The notes beneath the pieces were generated by a model that had not been told where the DNA came from, searched no databases, and saw only the letters and a list, made by a program, of their open reading frames with translations. A program made the position numbers and the translations under genes. Positions 1 through 5,524 of a DNA stretch of 13,045 nt are shown in pieces (position 1 is the first letter of the stretch; each line of letters opens with the position of its first letter). Origin of the DNA: Clostridiaceae bacterium (GTDB lineage: Bacteria > Bacillota > Clostridia > Oscillospirales > Acutalibacteraceae); contig JAEEHZ010000224.1 of assembly GCA_016281115.1 (NCBI GenBank), positions 1 to 13,045 on the forward strand, in the 5' to 3' direction.

Positions 1-2
1 AC

Positions 3-77
3 CTTAACGGAAAAACCTTTACGGCTCATGATGCATGGTTTTTAAAAGAGCTTGGTTTTGATTCTATTAAAATATAA
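3..77 (+). CDS. 3' end of an unknown protein gene (partial)
   Basis: An open frame enters from the left edge and ends at TAA (75-77). It encodes the last 24 residues of a protein, including the stretch TAHDAWFLKELGFDSIKI. The mix of aromatic, charged and hydrophobic residues looks like a genuine folded C-terminus rather than random translation. The other two forward frames close within the first 45 bases. The family cannot be identified from so few residues. The gene converges on tsf, so the following 450 bases are a 3'-to-3' intergenic region. Confidence 0.55.
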   Translation, partial: LNGKTFTAHDAWFLKELGFDSIKI

Positions 78-178
78 AAATGTTTTTCACAAGAAATTGC
101 GGTATCAAATTGATTTGGACAGCATTGTGTATATTACACACATAAGCCTGTATAATTGTGCAAATTCAAATAAAAAGA

Positions 179-348
179 AAAACTGACCGAGAAAAAGGGG
201 GGCTTCCGTCCACCCGACGGGGGAACTCCCCCGGGTGGTCGCGAAAGGGGTTTCCAAAGGGGGAAACATCCGACGGGTTTCCCCCTTTGGTGTCCTTTGC
301 CTACTTTCTCACATGGGAAAGTAGGTGCCTGCCCGGCATTAGGGCAAA
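179..348 (+). repeat. Dispersed structured repeat, copy A
   Basis: One of three copies of a GC-rich element in this window; the others are at 5242-5418 (reverse) and 12777-12953 (forward). Four hairpins can be read. H1 has outer arms CCACCC (210-215) and GGGTGG (233-238) with an inner GGGGG/CCCCC stem. H2 has a perfect 14-bp stem (254-267 with 277-290). H3 has arms 300-310 and 315-325, including one T-G pair, around the loop ACAT. H4 pairs TGCCC (330-334) with GGGCA (342-346). From 233 to 348 it differs from copy B at one base, in the H2 loop. It has no transposase, no evident target duplication and no credible ORF. It could be a non-autonomous mobile element or a structured RNA. Confidence 0.9.
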
Positions 349-471
349 CCGTTGGAATAATGAATATCGTGTAGAAAATGATAATGAAACGCACAGTGCT
401 TTGCTGCTGGTGCTGTTTTACAGATTAAAAGCTTACAATCTCTATCCCAAAATTTTCCGCGAAGATTCATA

Positions 472-500
472 AAAATAGGGTCACCGCTTTGGGTGACCCT
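472..500 (-). terminator. Intrinsic terminator of the rpsB-tsf operon
   Basis: Perfect 9-bp inverted arms AGGGTCACC (477-485) and GGTGACCCT (492-500) enclose a 6-base loop. Read on the minus strand the stem is followed by ATTTTTATG, giving the U-rich tail of a Rho-independent terminator. It starts 27 bases past the tsf stop codon. Confidence 0.88.
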
Positions 501-526
501 AAATTTGTAACTGTAATAATAATTAA

Positions 527-1435
527 TTACTTAACCATGCTTGCAACTTCTGCTGCAAAGTCGTCCTGACGCTTCTCAAGACCTTCGCCCTTTTCAAAAC
601 GTACAAAATCAACTATCTCGATCTTACCACCGAGCTTCTTGGCAACTTCATCAGCGTATTGCTTAACGTTCAAATCGCCGTTTTTAACGAATGCCTGGTC
701 AACAAGGCAATTCTCTTTGTAATATTTTCCGATCTTACCCATAACGATCTTCTCAGCAATTGCCGCAGGCTTGCCTTCGTTCATAACCTGCTCTGTAAGG
801 ATCTTTTTCTCATGCTCAAGAACGTCTGCGGGAACTCTGTCTTTGTTGAGATACAGAGGATTCATAGCAGCTATCTGCATACCGATATCTTTACCGCAAG
901 CGATGAATTCGTCCTTGCCGTTTAAATCTGTATCAAAGTTGACCATAACGCCTATCTTGCCGCCTGCGTGTACATAAGTAACAACAGCGCCTTCATAGCG
1001 TACAAATCTTCTTATCTGAATGTTTTCGCCTATTGTGAGAACCTTCTCCTGGAGCATCTCGGCAATTGTCATATCGGAACCGACTGCTTTGCAGTTAAGG
1101 AGCGCCTCAACATCAGCGGGGTTATTCTCTATAACTGTTTTTGCGCAAGTTTCAACAAATGCGCAGAAATCAGCGTTTTTAGCAACAAAGTCTGTCTCTG
1201 AGTTAACCTCTATAACACAGCCTACTGTTGCGTCGTCATTTGTCAGAGCAAATGCAACGCCCTCAGCAGCAATTCTGCCAGCCTTTTTAGCCTGCTTTGC
1301 AAGACCTTGCTCTCTCAAAAAATCTATGGCGGCGTCCATATCGCCGTTTGCTTCGGTAAGTGCCTTTTTGCAGTCCATCATACCGCAGCCTGTTTTTTCT
1401 CTTAACAGTTTAACATCTTGTGCTGTAAAAGCCAT
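527..1435 (-). CDS. tsf: Elongation factor Ts
   Basis: EF-Ts is the guanine nucleotide exchange factor that regenerates EF-Tu-GTP during translation elongation in the cytoplasm. The 302-residue product has the N-terminal UBA-like helical domain (about residues 1-40) with the family signature LREKTGCGMMDCKKAL (11-26). The TDFVAKN motif (81-87) lies in the core that contacts EF-Tu. The length is normal for a bacterial EF-Ts. The start is supported by GGGAGGAA eight or so bases upstream on the minus strand. It is the second gene of a classic rpsB-tsf operon, 77 bases after rpsB. A hairpin lies in the gap and an intrinsic terminator follows the stop. Nothing is unusual in the protein. Confidence 0.97.
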   Translation of the reverse strand: MAFTAQDVKLLREKTGCGMMDCKKALTEANGDMDAAIDFLREQGLAKQAKKAGRIAAEGVAFALTNDDATVGCVIEVNSETDFVAKNADFCAFVETCAKTVIENNPADVEALLNCKAVGSDMTIAEMLQEKVLTIGENIQIRRFVRYEGAVVTYVHAGGKIGVMVNFDTDLNGKDEFIACGKDIGMQIAAMNPLYLNKDRVPADVLEHEKKILTEQVMNEGKPAAIAEKIVMGKIGKYYKENCLVDQAFVKNGDLNVKQYADEVAKKLGGKIEIVDFVRFEKGEGLEKRQDDFAAEVASMVK

Positions 1436-1463
1436 TGTAAAATTCCTCCCAGATTTTTATATT

Positions 1464-1488
1464 GCAGGGCAAAATAATTTTGCCCTGC
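1464..1488 (-). other. Intercistronic hairpin between rpsB and tsf
   Basis: The 25 bases form a perfect palindrome around A1476: GCAGGGCAAAAT (1464-1475) mirrors ATTTTGCCCTGC (1477-1488). As RNA this gives an 11-bp stem with a three-base loop. Downstream on the minus strand there is no U-tract, only an AT-rich spacer and then the tsf ribosome binding site, so it is not a full terminator. It may be an attenuator, an RNA processing site or a stabiliser of rpsB mRNA that sets the S2 to EF-Ts ratio; that role is inferred. Confidence 0.7.
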
Positions 1489-1512
1489 TCACTAAATAAT
1501 TATTTATTTAAA

Positions 1513-2277
1513 TTAAGCCTCTGCTACTGCTTCCTCAGCAGCTTCTGCCTCGTCTTCTTCGCTTTCCTTCTCTTCGGCTGCGGCGGCACCCATTTTGCCT
1601 TCGTTGCCTTCGATGATAGCGTCTGCCATAGCGCCTGCTATAAGCTTAACGGCACGGATAGCATCGTCATTACCGGGGATAACATAATCAACTTCGTCAG
1701 GGTCACAGTTTGTGTCAACTATAGCAACGATCGGAATACCGAGCTTCTTTGCTTCTGCAACGGCTATTCTCTCTTTGCGGGGGTCAACGATAAACAATGC
1801 ACCGGGAACACCGCGCATATCTTCGATACCGCCGAGGAACTTTTCAAGCTTTTCGATTTCCAATTTGAGCTTAATAACTTCCTTTTTGGGAAGAAGATCA
1901 AATGTTCCGTCCTCGCTCATTGCGCGAAGTTGTTTAAGTCTTGCTATTCTTGTTTTGATGGTTGAGAAGTTTGTAAGCATACCGCCAAGCCAACGTGCGT
2001 TTACATAATAAGCGCCTGCGCGCTCTGCTTCTTCTTTAACGCTGTCTTGTGCCTGCTTCTTTGTTCCTACGAAAAGAACGCTCTTTCCTTCCATGGAAAT
2101 GTCACGGATGAAGTTGTAAGCTTCGTCAAGCTTTTTAACGGTTTTCTGAAGGTCGATGATATAAATACCGTTTCTCTCTGTGAAAATGTACTCAGCCATT
2201 TTCGGGTTCCATCTTCTTGTCTGGTGACCGAAGTGAACGCCGGCCTCCAACAATTGTTTCATAGATACTACTGCCAT
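1513..2277 (-). CDS. rpsB: 30S ribosomal protein S2
   Basis: S2 is a late-assembling protein of the small ribosomal subunit, needed with S1 for translation initiation in many bacteria. The 254-residue product begins MAVVSMKQLLEAGVHFGHQT, containing the S2 signature (residues 12-27). It later carries the conserved block with IVDPRKERIAVAEAKKLGIP. The C-terminus is an Ala/Glu-rich acidic tail of about 20 residues, a common variable end in this family. The start has an excellent AAGGAGG site on the minus strand about 9 bases upstream. It is the first gene of the rpsB-tsf operon, transcribed from the promoter at 2418-2446. The roughly 130-base leader contains a hairpin that may mediate autoregulation. 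Confidence 0.97.
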   Translation of the reverse strand: MAVVSMKQLLEAGVHFGHQTRRWNPKMAEYIFTERNGIYIIDLQKTVKKLDEAYNFIRDISMEGKSVLFVGTKKQAQDSVKEEAERAGAYYVNARWLGGMLTNFSTIKTRIARLKQLRAMSEDGTFDLLPKKEVIKLKLEIEKLEKFLGGIEDMRGVPGALFIVDPRKERIAVAEAKKLGIPIVAIVDTNCDPDEVDYVIPGNDDAIRAVKLIAGAMADAIIEGNEGKMGAAAAEEKESEEDEAEAAEEAVAEA

Positions 2278-2340
2278 TTTGAAAAATCCTCCTTAAGGTT
2301 AATTAATTCCTCCGCACTGCCCTATGGCGATCGGCAACAT

Positions 2341-2367
2341 CAAAGTCCGCTTAAATACGGCACTTTG
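2341..2367 (-). promoter_or_regulatory. Stem-loop in the rpsB 5' leader
   Basis: CAAAGT (2341-2346) pairs with ACTTTG (2362-2367), and CCG (2347-2349) pairs with CGG (2358-2360) across one bulged base. This gives a stable stem in the rpsB leader on the minus strand. Ribosomal protein S2 is known to autoregulate through leader structures in several bacteria. Whether this hairpin belongs to such a family is inferred from position, not from a matched consensus. Confidence 0.5.
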
Positions 2368-2417
2368 ACACCTTCCGAAAAGCAATGCGTGTGTATTACA
2401 TATAGTAATGCCTGAGT

Positions 2418-2446
2418 ATTCTATCACAAGTTTCCTTATATTTCAA
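2418..2446 (-). promoter_or_regulatory. rpsB-tsf promoter
   Basis: On the minus strand TTGAAA (2441-2446) and TAGAAT (2418-2423) are separated by exactly 17 bases. A TGA precedes the -10, forming an extended -10 element. Transcription should start near 2411, giving a leader of about 130 bases before rpsB. The -35 is only 19 bases from the -35 of the divergent rplU promoter. Confidence 0.85.
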
Positions 2447-2465
2447 GACTTTTTTCAAAAAAATG

Positions 2466-2494
2466 TTGACTTTTTGCCACCCCTGTGCTAAACT
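2466..2494 (+). promoter_or_regulatory. rplU operon promoter
   Basis: TTGACT (2466-2471) and TAAACT (2489-2494) are 17 bases apart, with TGC directly before the -10 (extended -10). Transcription should start near 2501, exactly where the folded leader begins. The T6-C-A7 tract at 2450-2463 lies just upstream and could act as an UP element for both divergent promoters. Confidence 0.8.
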
Positions 2495-2500
2495 ACTATA

Positions 2501-2586
2501 GCCGCTTATTACGGGCTTATCAAATGTGTATATCTTGTGTGTATCCACTGCCCGGCACCCCACATATATGTGCGGGAAAATAGCGA
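2501..2586 (+). promoter_or_regulatory. Folded rplU leader, probable L21 leader
   Basis: The leader is closed by a stem pairing CGC (2503-2505) and TATT (2507-2510) with AATAGCG (2579-2585). It contains an internal hairpin built from CCC (2558-2560), the self-complementary run CACATATATGTG (2561-2572) and GGG (2574-2576). An L21 leader upstream of rplU-prp-rpmA operons is an established cis-regulatory RNA family in low-GC Gram-positives, thought to mediate autogenous control. Position and architecture fit, but I could not align it to the family model. Confidence 0.6.
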
Positions 2587-2601
2587 GTCTTTATAAGAGA
2601 G

Positions 2602-2615
2602 GACAGGTGACTGTC
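2602..2615 (+). promoter_or_regulatory. Hairpin covering the rplU ribosome binding site
   Basis: GACAG (2602-2606) and CTGTC (2611-2615) pair around GTGA, a GNRA-type tetraloop. The best ribosome binding site, AGGTG (2605-2609), lies inside this hairpin and the ATG follows one base after it. The hairpin could therefore limit ribosome access and be a target for repression. The 5-bp stem is short, so the effect is inferred. Confidence 0.5.
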
Positions 2616-2616
2616 A

Positions 2617-2925
2617 ATGTACGCAATTATCACAACAGGCGGAAAGCAGTACAAGGTAAGTGACGGAGACGTTATTTATGTTGAAAAGCTCAACGCCGAA
2701 GACAACGCAACCGTAGAGTTTGATGTTGTTGCTTTAGCAGCAGAGGACGGACTCAAGGTTGGAACTCCTTTAGTTAAAGGTGCTAAAGTAACCGGTACTG
2801 TTGTTAAGTCCGGCAAGGGCAAAAAGATTTCTGTTATGACCTATAAGCCCAAAAAAGGCGAAAAGAGAAAAATGGGTCACAGACAGCCCTACACTAAGGT
2901 TGAGATAAAATCTATCAGCCTTTGA
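2617..2925 (+). CDS. rplU: 50S ribosomal protein L21
   Basis: L21 is a large-subunit protein that binds 23S rRNA and is often encoded directly before L27. The 102-residue product has the full family length. It starts MYAIITTGGKQYKVSDGD, the hallmark L21 N-terminus, and ends with the basic block GHRQPYTKVEIKSI. The AGGTG ribosome binding site is 7 bases upstream within a small hairpin. It is the first gene of the operon rplU-prp-rpmA, with prp starting 9 bases after its stop. Expression probably responds to the folded leader at 2501-2586. Confidence 0.97.
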   Translation: MYAIITTGGKQYKVSDGDVIYVEKLNAEDNATVEFDVVALAAEDGLKVGTPLVKGAKVTGTVVKSGKGKKISVMTYKPKKGEKRKMGHRQPYTKVEIKSISL

Positions 2926-2934
2926 TTTCAGGCG

Positions 2935-3255
2935 ATGATAAACGCTGAAATTTTTGTTGACAAAACAGGTGATCTTGTAGGCTTTAATTTAAACGGACAT
3001 TCCGGGTATTCGCAACAAGGTTCTGACATAGTGTGCGCAGCCGTGAGCTCAGCAGCTTATATGACTGCAAATACAATACTGGAAATACTGCATATTAATG
3101 CCGATGTCATTGTAAATGACGCTTTTATGAGATTGAAGGTTTTGCCGGATGAAGCAAAAGCGTGCAGAGATATTCTTGAGGGCTTTAAGCTTCATATGTG
3201 TTCTTTAGAGGAACAGTATTCGGATTATTTAACTGTAAACTATTTGGAGGTGTAA
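2935..3255 (+). CDS. prp: Ribosomal-processing cysteine protease Prp
   Basis: Prp (YsxB/DUF464) is the cysteine protease that removes the N-terminal extension of ribosomal protein L27 in Firmicutes and some relatives. The 106-residue product carries the catalytic pair His22 (in NGHSGY) and Cys34 (in GSDIVCAAVS), at the same positions as in the characterised Staphylococcus aureus enzyme. It lies exactly between rplU and rpmA, 9 bases after the former and 3 bases before the latter. Its last codons contain the rpmA ribosome binding site. Its own site is weak (AGGCG close to the ATG), so translation may depend on coupling to rplU. The adjacent L27 has the expected cleavable extension, which supports an active enzyme. 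Confidence 0.95.
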   Translation: MINAEIFVDKTGDLVGFNLNGHSGYSQQGSDIVCAAVSSAAYMTANTILEILHINADVIVNDAFMRLKVLPDEAKACRDILEGFKLHMCSLEEQYSDYLTVNYLEV

Positions 3256-3258
3256 ATT

Positions 3259-3540
3259 ATGCTTAAAATTAACATTCAGCTTTTCGCTCATAAAAAAGGA
3301 ATGGGCTCCACCAAGAACGGCCGTGACAGCGAGTCTAAGCGTCTTGGTGCAAAGCGTGCCGACGGACAGTTCGTTTTGGCAGGTAACATACTTGTAAGAC
3401 AACGCGGCACACATATTCACCCCGGTATAAATGTGGGTAAAGGCAAAGACGACACATTGTTTGCTCTTGTAGACGGCGTTGTTCGTTTTGAGCGTTTGGG
3501 CCGTGACCGCAAGCGTGTTTGTGTATACGCTGAGCAGTAA
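3259..3540 (+). CDS. rpmA: 50S ribosomal protein L27 precursor
   Basis: L27 reaches the peptidyl transferase centre with its N-terminus and supports tRNA placement and peptide bond formation. The 93-residue product begins with the Prp-cleaved extension MLKINIQLF, followed by AHKKGMGSTKNGRDSESKRL, the mature L27 N-terminus. By analogy with S. aureus L27, cleavage is predicted between Phe9 and Ala10. The body contains the conserved GNILVRQRGTHIHPG region. GGAGGTG lies 6 bases upstream of the ATG, overlapping the end of prp. Unprocessed L27 would block the catalytic centre, which explains the conserved coupling of prp and rpmA. Confidence 0.97.
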   Translation: MLKINIQLFAHKKGMGSTKNGRDSESKRLGAKRADGQFVLAGNILVRQRGTHIHPGINVGKGKDDTLFALVDGVVRFERLGRDRKRVCVYAEQ

Positions 3541-3583
3541 TTTATTGCTGTAAGCTCACATAACAATACGGAGGTTTTTTAGT

Positions 3584-3841
3584 ATGGAACTTAAAACTAT
3601 ATTGCAGCTTATTCTCGGTTCAATATTGATTTTATGTGCTGTTGCCATTATTATTGTAATTATTCTTCAGGAAGGTCACGACGCAGGCTTGGGAGCTATC
3701 ACAGGCGGCGCAGATACTTTCTTTTCAAAGAACAAAGCCCGTTCCGTAGACGCTTTTCTCGCCCGCTGGACAAAAGGCTTTGCCGCTGTGTTTATTGTAA
3801 TGGTTATCGCACTTAACGCTATTGACCGTTTTATGGCTTAA
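3584..3841 (+). CDS. secG: Protein translocase subunit SecG
   Basis: SecG is the small accessory membrane subunit of the SecYEG channel and aids SecA-driven export. The 85-residue product has the family topology: a first membrane helix (about 5-28), a central loop with LQEG (28-31) and GLGAITGGADTFF (35-47), a basic stretch, and a second helix (about 66-83). The start has GGAGG about 10 bases upstream. It follows rpmA by 43 bases with no obvious terminator or promoter between, so it is probably the last gene of the rplU operon. The hairpins at 3876-3907 and 3925-3962 follow it. Confidence 0.93.
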   Translation: MELKTILQLILGSILILCAVAIIIVIILQEGHDAGLGAITGGADTFFSKNKARSVDAFLARWTKGFAAVFIVMVIALNAIDRFMA

Positions 3842-3875
3842 TTACAAGCAACATTTAATTTTATAAGCAAAAATT

Positions 3876-3910
3876 ATGCCTTGCATTTTTTATTAAGTGC
3901 AAGGTATTAA
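3876..3910 (+). promoter_or_regulatory. Hairpin after secG overlapping a possible promoter
   Basis: ATGCCTTGCA (3876-3885) pairs with TGCAAGGTAT (3898-3907), including one G-T pair, followed by TAATTTG, a poor U-tract. The same bases contain TTGCAT (3882-3887) and TATTAA (3905-3910) spaced by 17, a weak promoter candidate for the antiporter gene. It may be a weak terminator, a promoter, or both. Confidence 0.4.
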
Positions 3911-3924
3911 TTTGCGTAAAAAAC

Positions 3925-3962
3925 GGCTCCCGGCAATTGCTATACATTTCCGGCAGCCTTTT
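3925..3962 (+). terminator. Probable terminator of the rplU-secG operon
   Basis: GGCT-C-CCGG (3925-3933) pairs with CCGG-C-AGCC (3950-3958), with a symmetric C-C mismatch, around a 16-base loop. The stem is followed by TTTT (3959-3962) and preceded by a run of six A. It ends only 14 bases before the antiporter start codon, so it could also work as a conditional attenuator in that gene's leader. Confidence 0.6.
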
Positions 3963-3976
3963 AAGAAGGGTCTTTA

Positions 3977-5197
3977 ATGGAATACTATGATGTTTTACTG
4001 CCTTTGGCAATTATTCTAACCGTATCTAAAGCATTTGCAAAAATATGCGAGCGCTTTAAGCTGCCTGCCGTTGTGGGTATGCTTATTGCAGGCCTTGTTA
4101 TAGGTCTTATCAATTACATACCGGGGCAGACTGTGTTTACCGACACCACCGTTTCGGGGATTGGATTCATTGCCAAAATAGGCGTAATACTTATTATGTT
4201 TTCGGCGGGGCTTGAAACAAACGTTAATCAAATAAAAGCTATTGGCTTTCCTGCCGTGATAATAACGATATTCGGTGTAGTTGTTCCCATGGGGCTTGGA
4301 TTTGTTGTTGCCGTTTTGTTTAACGGCGGCTTTGCCGATATGACGCCCGACAGGTTATACACCTGCTTATTCTACGGCGTTATTTTAACGGCTACATCGG
4401 TAAGCGTGACAGTTGCCACCTTAAAAGAGCTTAATAAGCTTGATTCAAAAGTCGGAAGCACAATTATCGCCGCCGCTATAATAGACGATATCATAGGCGT
4501 AATTGTTCTTTCATTCATACTTTCTATGCAAAGCGGAAACAGCGGCGAGGTACAGACCCCTATTACTGTAATGCTTCTTACGGTAATGTTTTTCGTTGTA
4601 ATAATAATTCTCGGCTTCTTTGCTAACAAGCTCTTTAAATTTATTGAGCGCAGGTGGCCGCATCACCGTATGCTTCCCATATTCAGCGTGTCTTTGTGCT
4701 TTTTGTTCGCCTATTTAGGCGAGCACTGGTTTGGTGTTGCGGATATCACGGGGGCTTTTGCGGCAGGGCTTATATTATCGCAAAATCCCGAATCCGACTA
4801 CATAGACCGCAAAAGCGACATCATGAGTTACATGATATTCACTCCCGTATTCTTTGCCAACATAGGCATAACTACCCGTTTTTCAAACATTGACGCTTCT
4901 GTTGTGCTATTCGGGTTATGCTTTATTGCGGCAGGCATATGCGGCAAGCTTTTCGGATGTATGGGGGCTTCGCTTATCTGCAGATACAGCGTGCGTGACT
5001 CACTCAGAGTATGCGTGGGAATGATGGCAAGGGCAGAAGTTGCGTTAATATGCGCTCAAAAAGGAATAGATAAAGGTATGATAGATTCTTCCATTATGCC
5101 GTTTATCGTTATAATGATCATTATTTCGGGGCTTGCGACGCCTATTATACTGAAAAAATCTTATTCTCAGCCAAAGCAGGGTCTAAAGGCAGCGTAA
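3977..5197 (+). CDS. CPA2-family cation/proton antiporter
   Basis: This is a polytopic membrane protein of the sodium/hydrogen exchanger superfamily, CPA2 branch (Kef/NapA-like). It probably exchanges Na+ or K+ for H+ across the cytoplasmic membrane. The 406 residues form about 12 membrane helices with short loops. Key sites are FSAGLE (75-80), TSVSV (140-144), the paired acidic residues Asp170-Asp171 in AAIIDDIIG that typify electrogenic CPA2 antiporters, FTPVFFANIGI (288-298) and GMMARAEVALI (348-358). There is no C-terminal TrkA-N domain of the kind found in KefB/KefC, so it is the transporter core only. GAAGGG lies 6 bases before the ATG. The ion specificity cannot be read from sequence. 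Confidence 0.9.
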   Translation: MEYYDVLLPLAIILTVSKAFAKICERFKLPAVVGMLIAGLVIGLINYIPGQTVFTDTTVSGIGFIAKIGVILIMFSAGLETNVNQIKAIGFPAVIITIFGVVVPMGLGFVVAVLFNGGFADMTPDRLYTCLFYGVILTATSVSVTVATLKELNKLDSKVGSTIIAAAIIDDIIGVIVLSFILSMQSGNSGEVQTPITVMLLTVMFFVVIIILGFFANKLFKFIERRWPHHRMLPIFSVSLCFLFAYLGEHWFGVADITGAFAAGLILSQNPESDYIDRKSDIMSYMIFTPVFFANIGITTRFSNIDASVVLFGLCFIAAGICGKLFGCMGASLICRYSVRDSLRVCVGMMARAEVALICAQKGIDKGMIDSSIMPFIVIMIIISGLATPIILKKSYSQPKQGLKAA

Positions 5198-5222
5198 GTT
5201 AAGTATTTTTCTCAAAAACAAA

Positions 5223-5248
5223 GGCAAAACATAAAATCCTGTTTTGCC
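5223..5248 (-). terminator. Terminator-like hairpin at the end of repeat copy B
   Basis: GGCAAAAC (5223-5230) and GTTTTGCC (5241-5248) form a perfect 8-bp stem with a 10-base loop. One arm is the right end of repeat B and the other is flanking DNA. On the minus strand the stem is followed by TTTGTTTTTG, a good U-rich tail, so transcription along the repeat's own orientation would stop here. Copies A and C lack a comparable hairpin. Confidence 0.6.
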
Positions 5249-5418
5249 CTAATGCCGGGCAGGCACCTACTTTCCCATGTGAGAAAGTAGGCAAAGGACA
5301 CCAAAGGGGGAAACCCGTCGGCTGTTTCCCCCTTTGGAAACCCCTTTCGCGACCACCCGGGGGCGCTGCGCCCCCCACCGAGTGGACGGGATCCCCCCGC
5401 TCCGTTCTCGGCAAGTTT
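5242..5418 (-). repeat. Dispersed structured repeat, copy B (inverted)
   Basis: Reverse-oriented copy of the element at 179-348, lying between the convergent antiporter and WYL-regulator genes. The 14-bp H2 stem spans 5301-5337 and H3 spans 5266-5291. H1 has a changed inner stem: its upper part is a longer GC-rich pairing, while the outer CCACTC/GGGTGG arms remain pairable through one T-G wobble. The left end reads AACTTGCCGAGAA in the element's orientation, matching a similar motif in copies A and C. The 327-base gap 5198-5524 holds only this repeat and two terminators; the open frame across it is not a credible gene. Confidence 0.9.
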
Positions 5419-5481
5419 ACTTTATCATTTAAGGCATCACATATTCAAAATCATATTTAAAGCAGTGTAAATACAATAAAT

Positions 5482-5523
5482 AATTCGGAACAGACGTTTT
5501 AAGCGCTTGTTCCGAATTTTTTT
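5482..5523 (+). terminator. Intrinsic, probably bidirectional terminator
   Basis: Perfect 11-bp arms AATTCGGAACA (5482-5492) and TGTTCCGAATT (5508-5518) enclose a 15-base loop. On the plus strand the stem runs into seven T (5517-5523), which would stop readthrough from the antiporter side. On the minus strand the tail is the AT-rich ATTTATTG, which may end the WYL-regulator transcript just past its stop codon. Confidence 0.87.
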
Positions 5524-5524
5524 G

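Larger units (their letters stand above)
78..526. other. Convergent intergenic region without a credible gene
   Basis: These 449 bases separate the rightward partial gene from the leftward tsf. They hold repeat copy A (179-348) and the tsf terminator (472-500). The flanks 78-178 and 349-471 are AT-rich and show no ribosome binding site, promoter pair or recognisable peptide. Open frames on both strands run through the repeat, but their peptides are translations of the hairpins and are not conserved as protein. I see no tRNA or other known RNA here. Confidence 0.6.

Noticed and set aside
134..472. Open frames on both strands across repeat A
   Set aside because: The peptides are translations of the hairpin element; equivalent frames in copies B and C have different starts and ends, there is no ribosome binding site, and both strands are open at once.
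5199..5414. Open frame on the minus strand over repeat B
   Set aside because: It is the same repeat-derived peptide with many Gly/Pro/Arg residues and no ribosome binding site.
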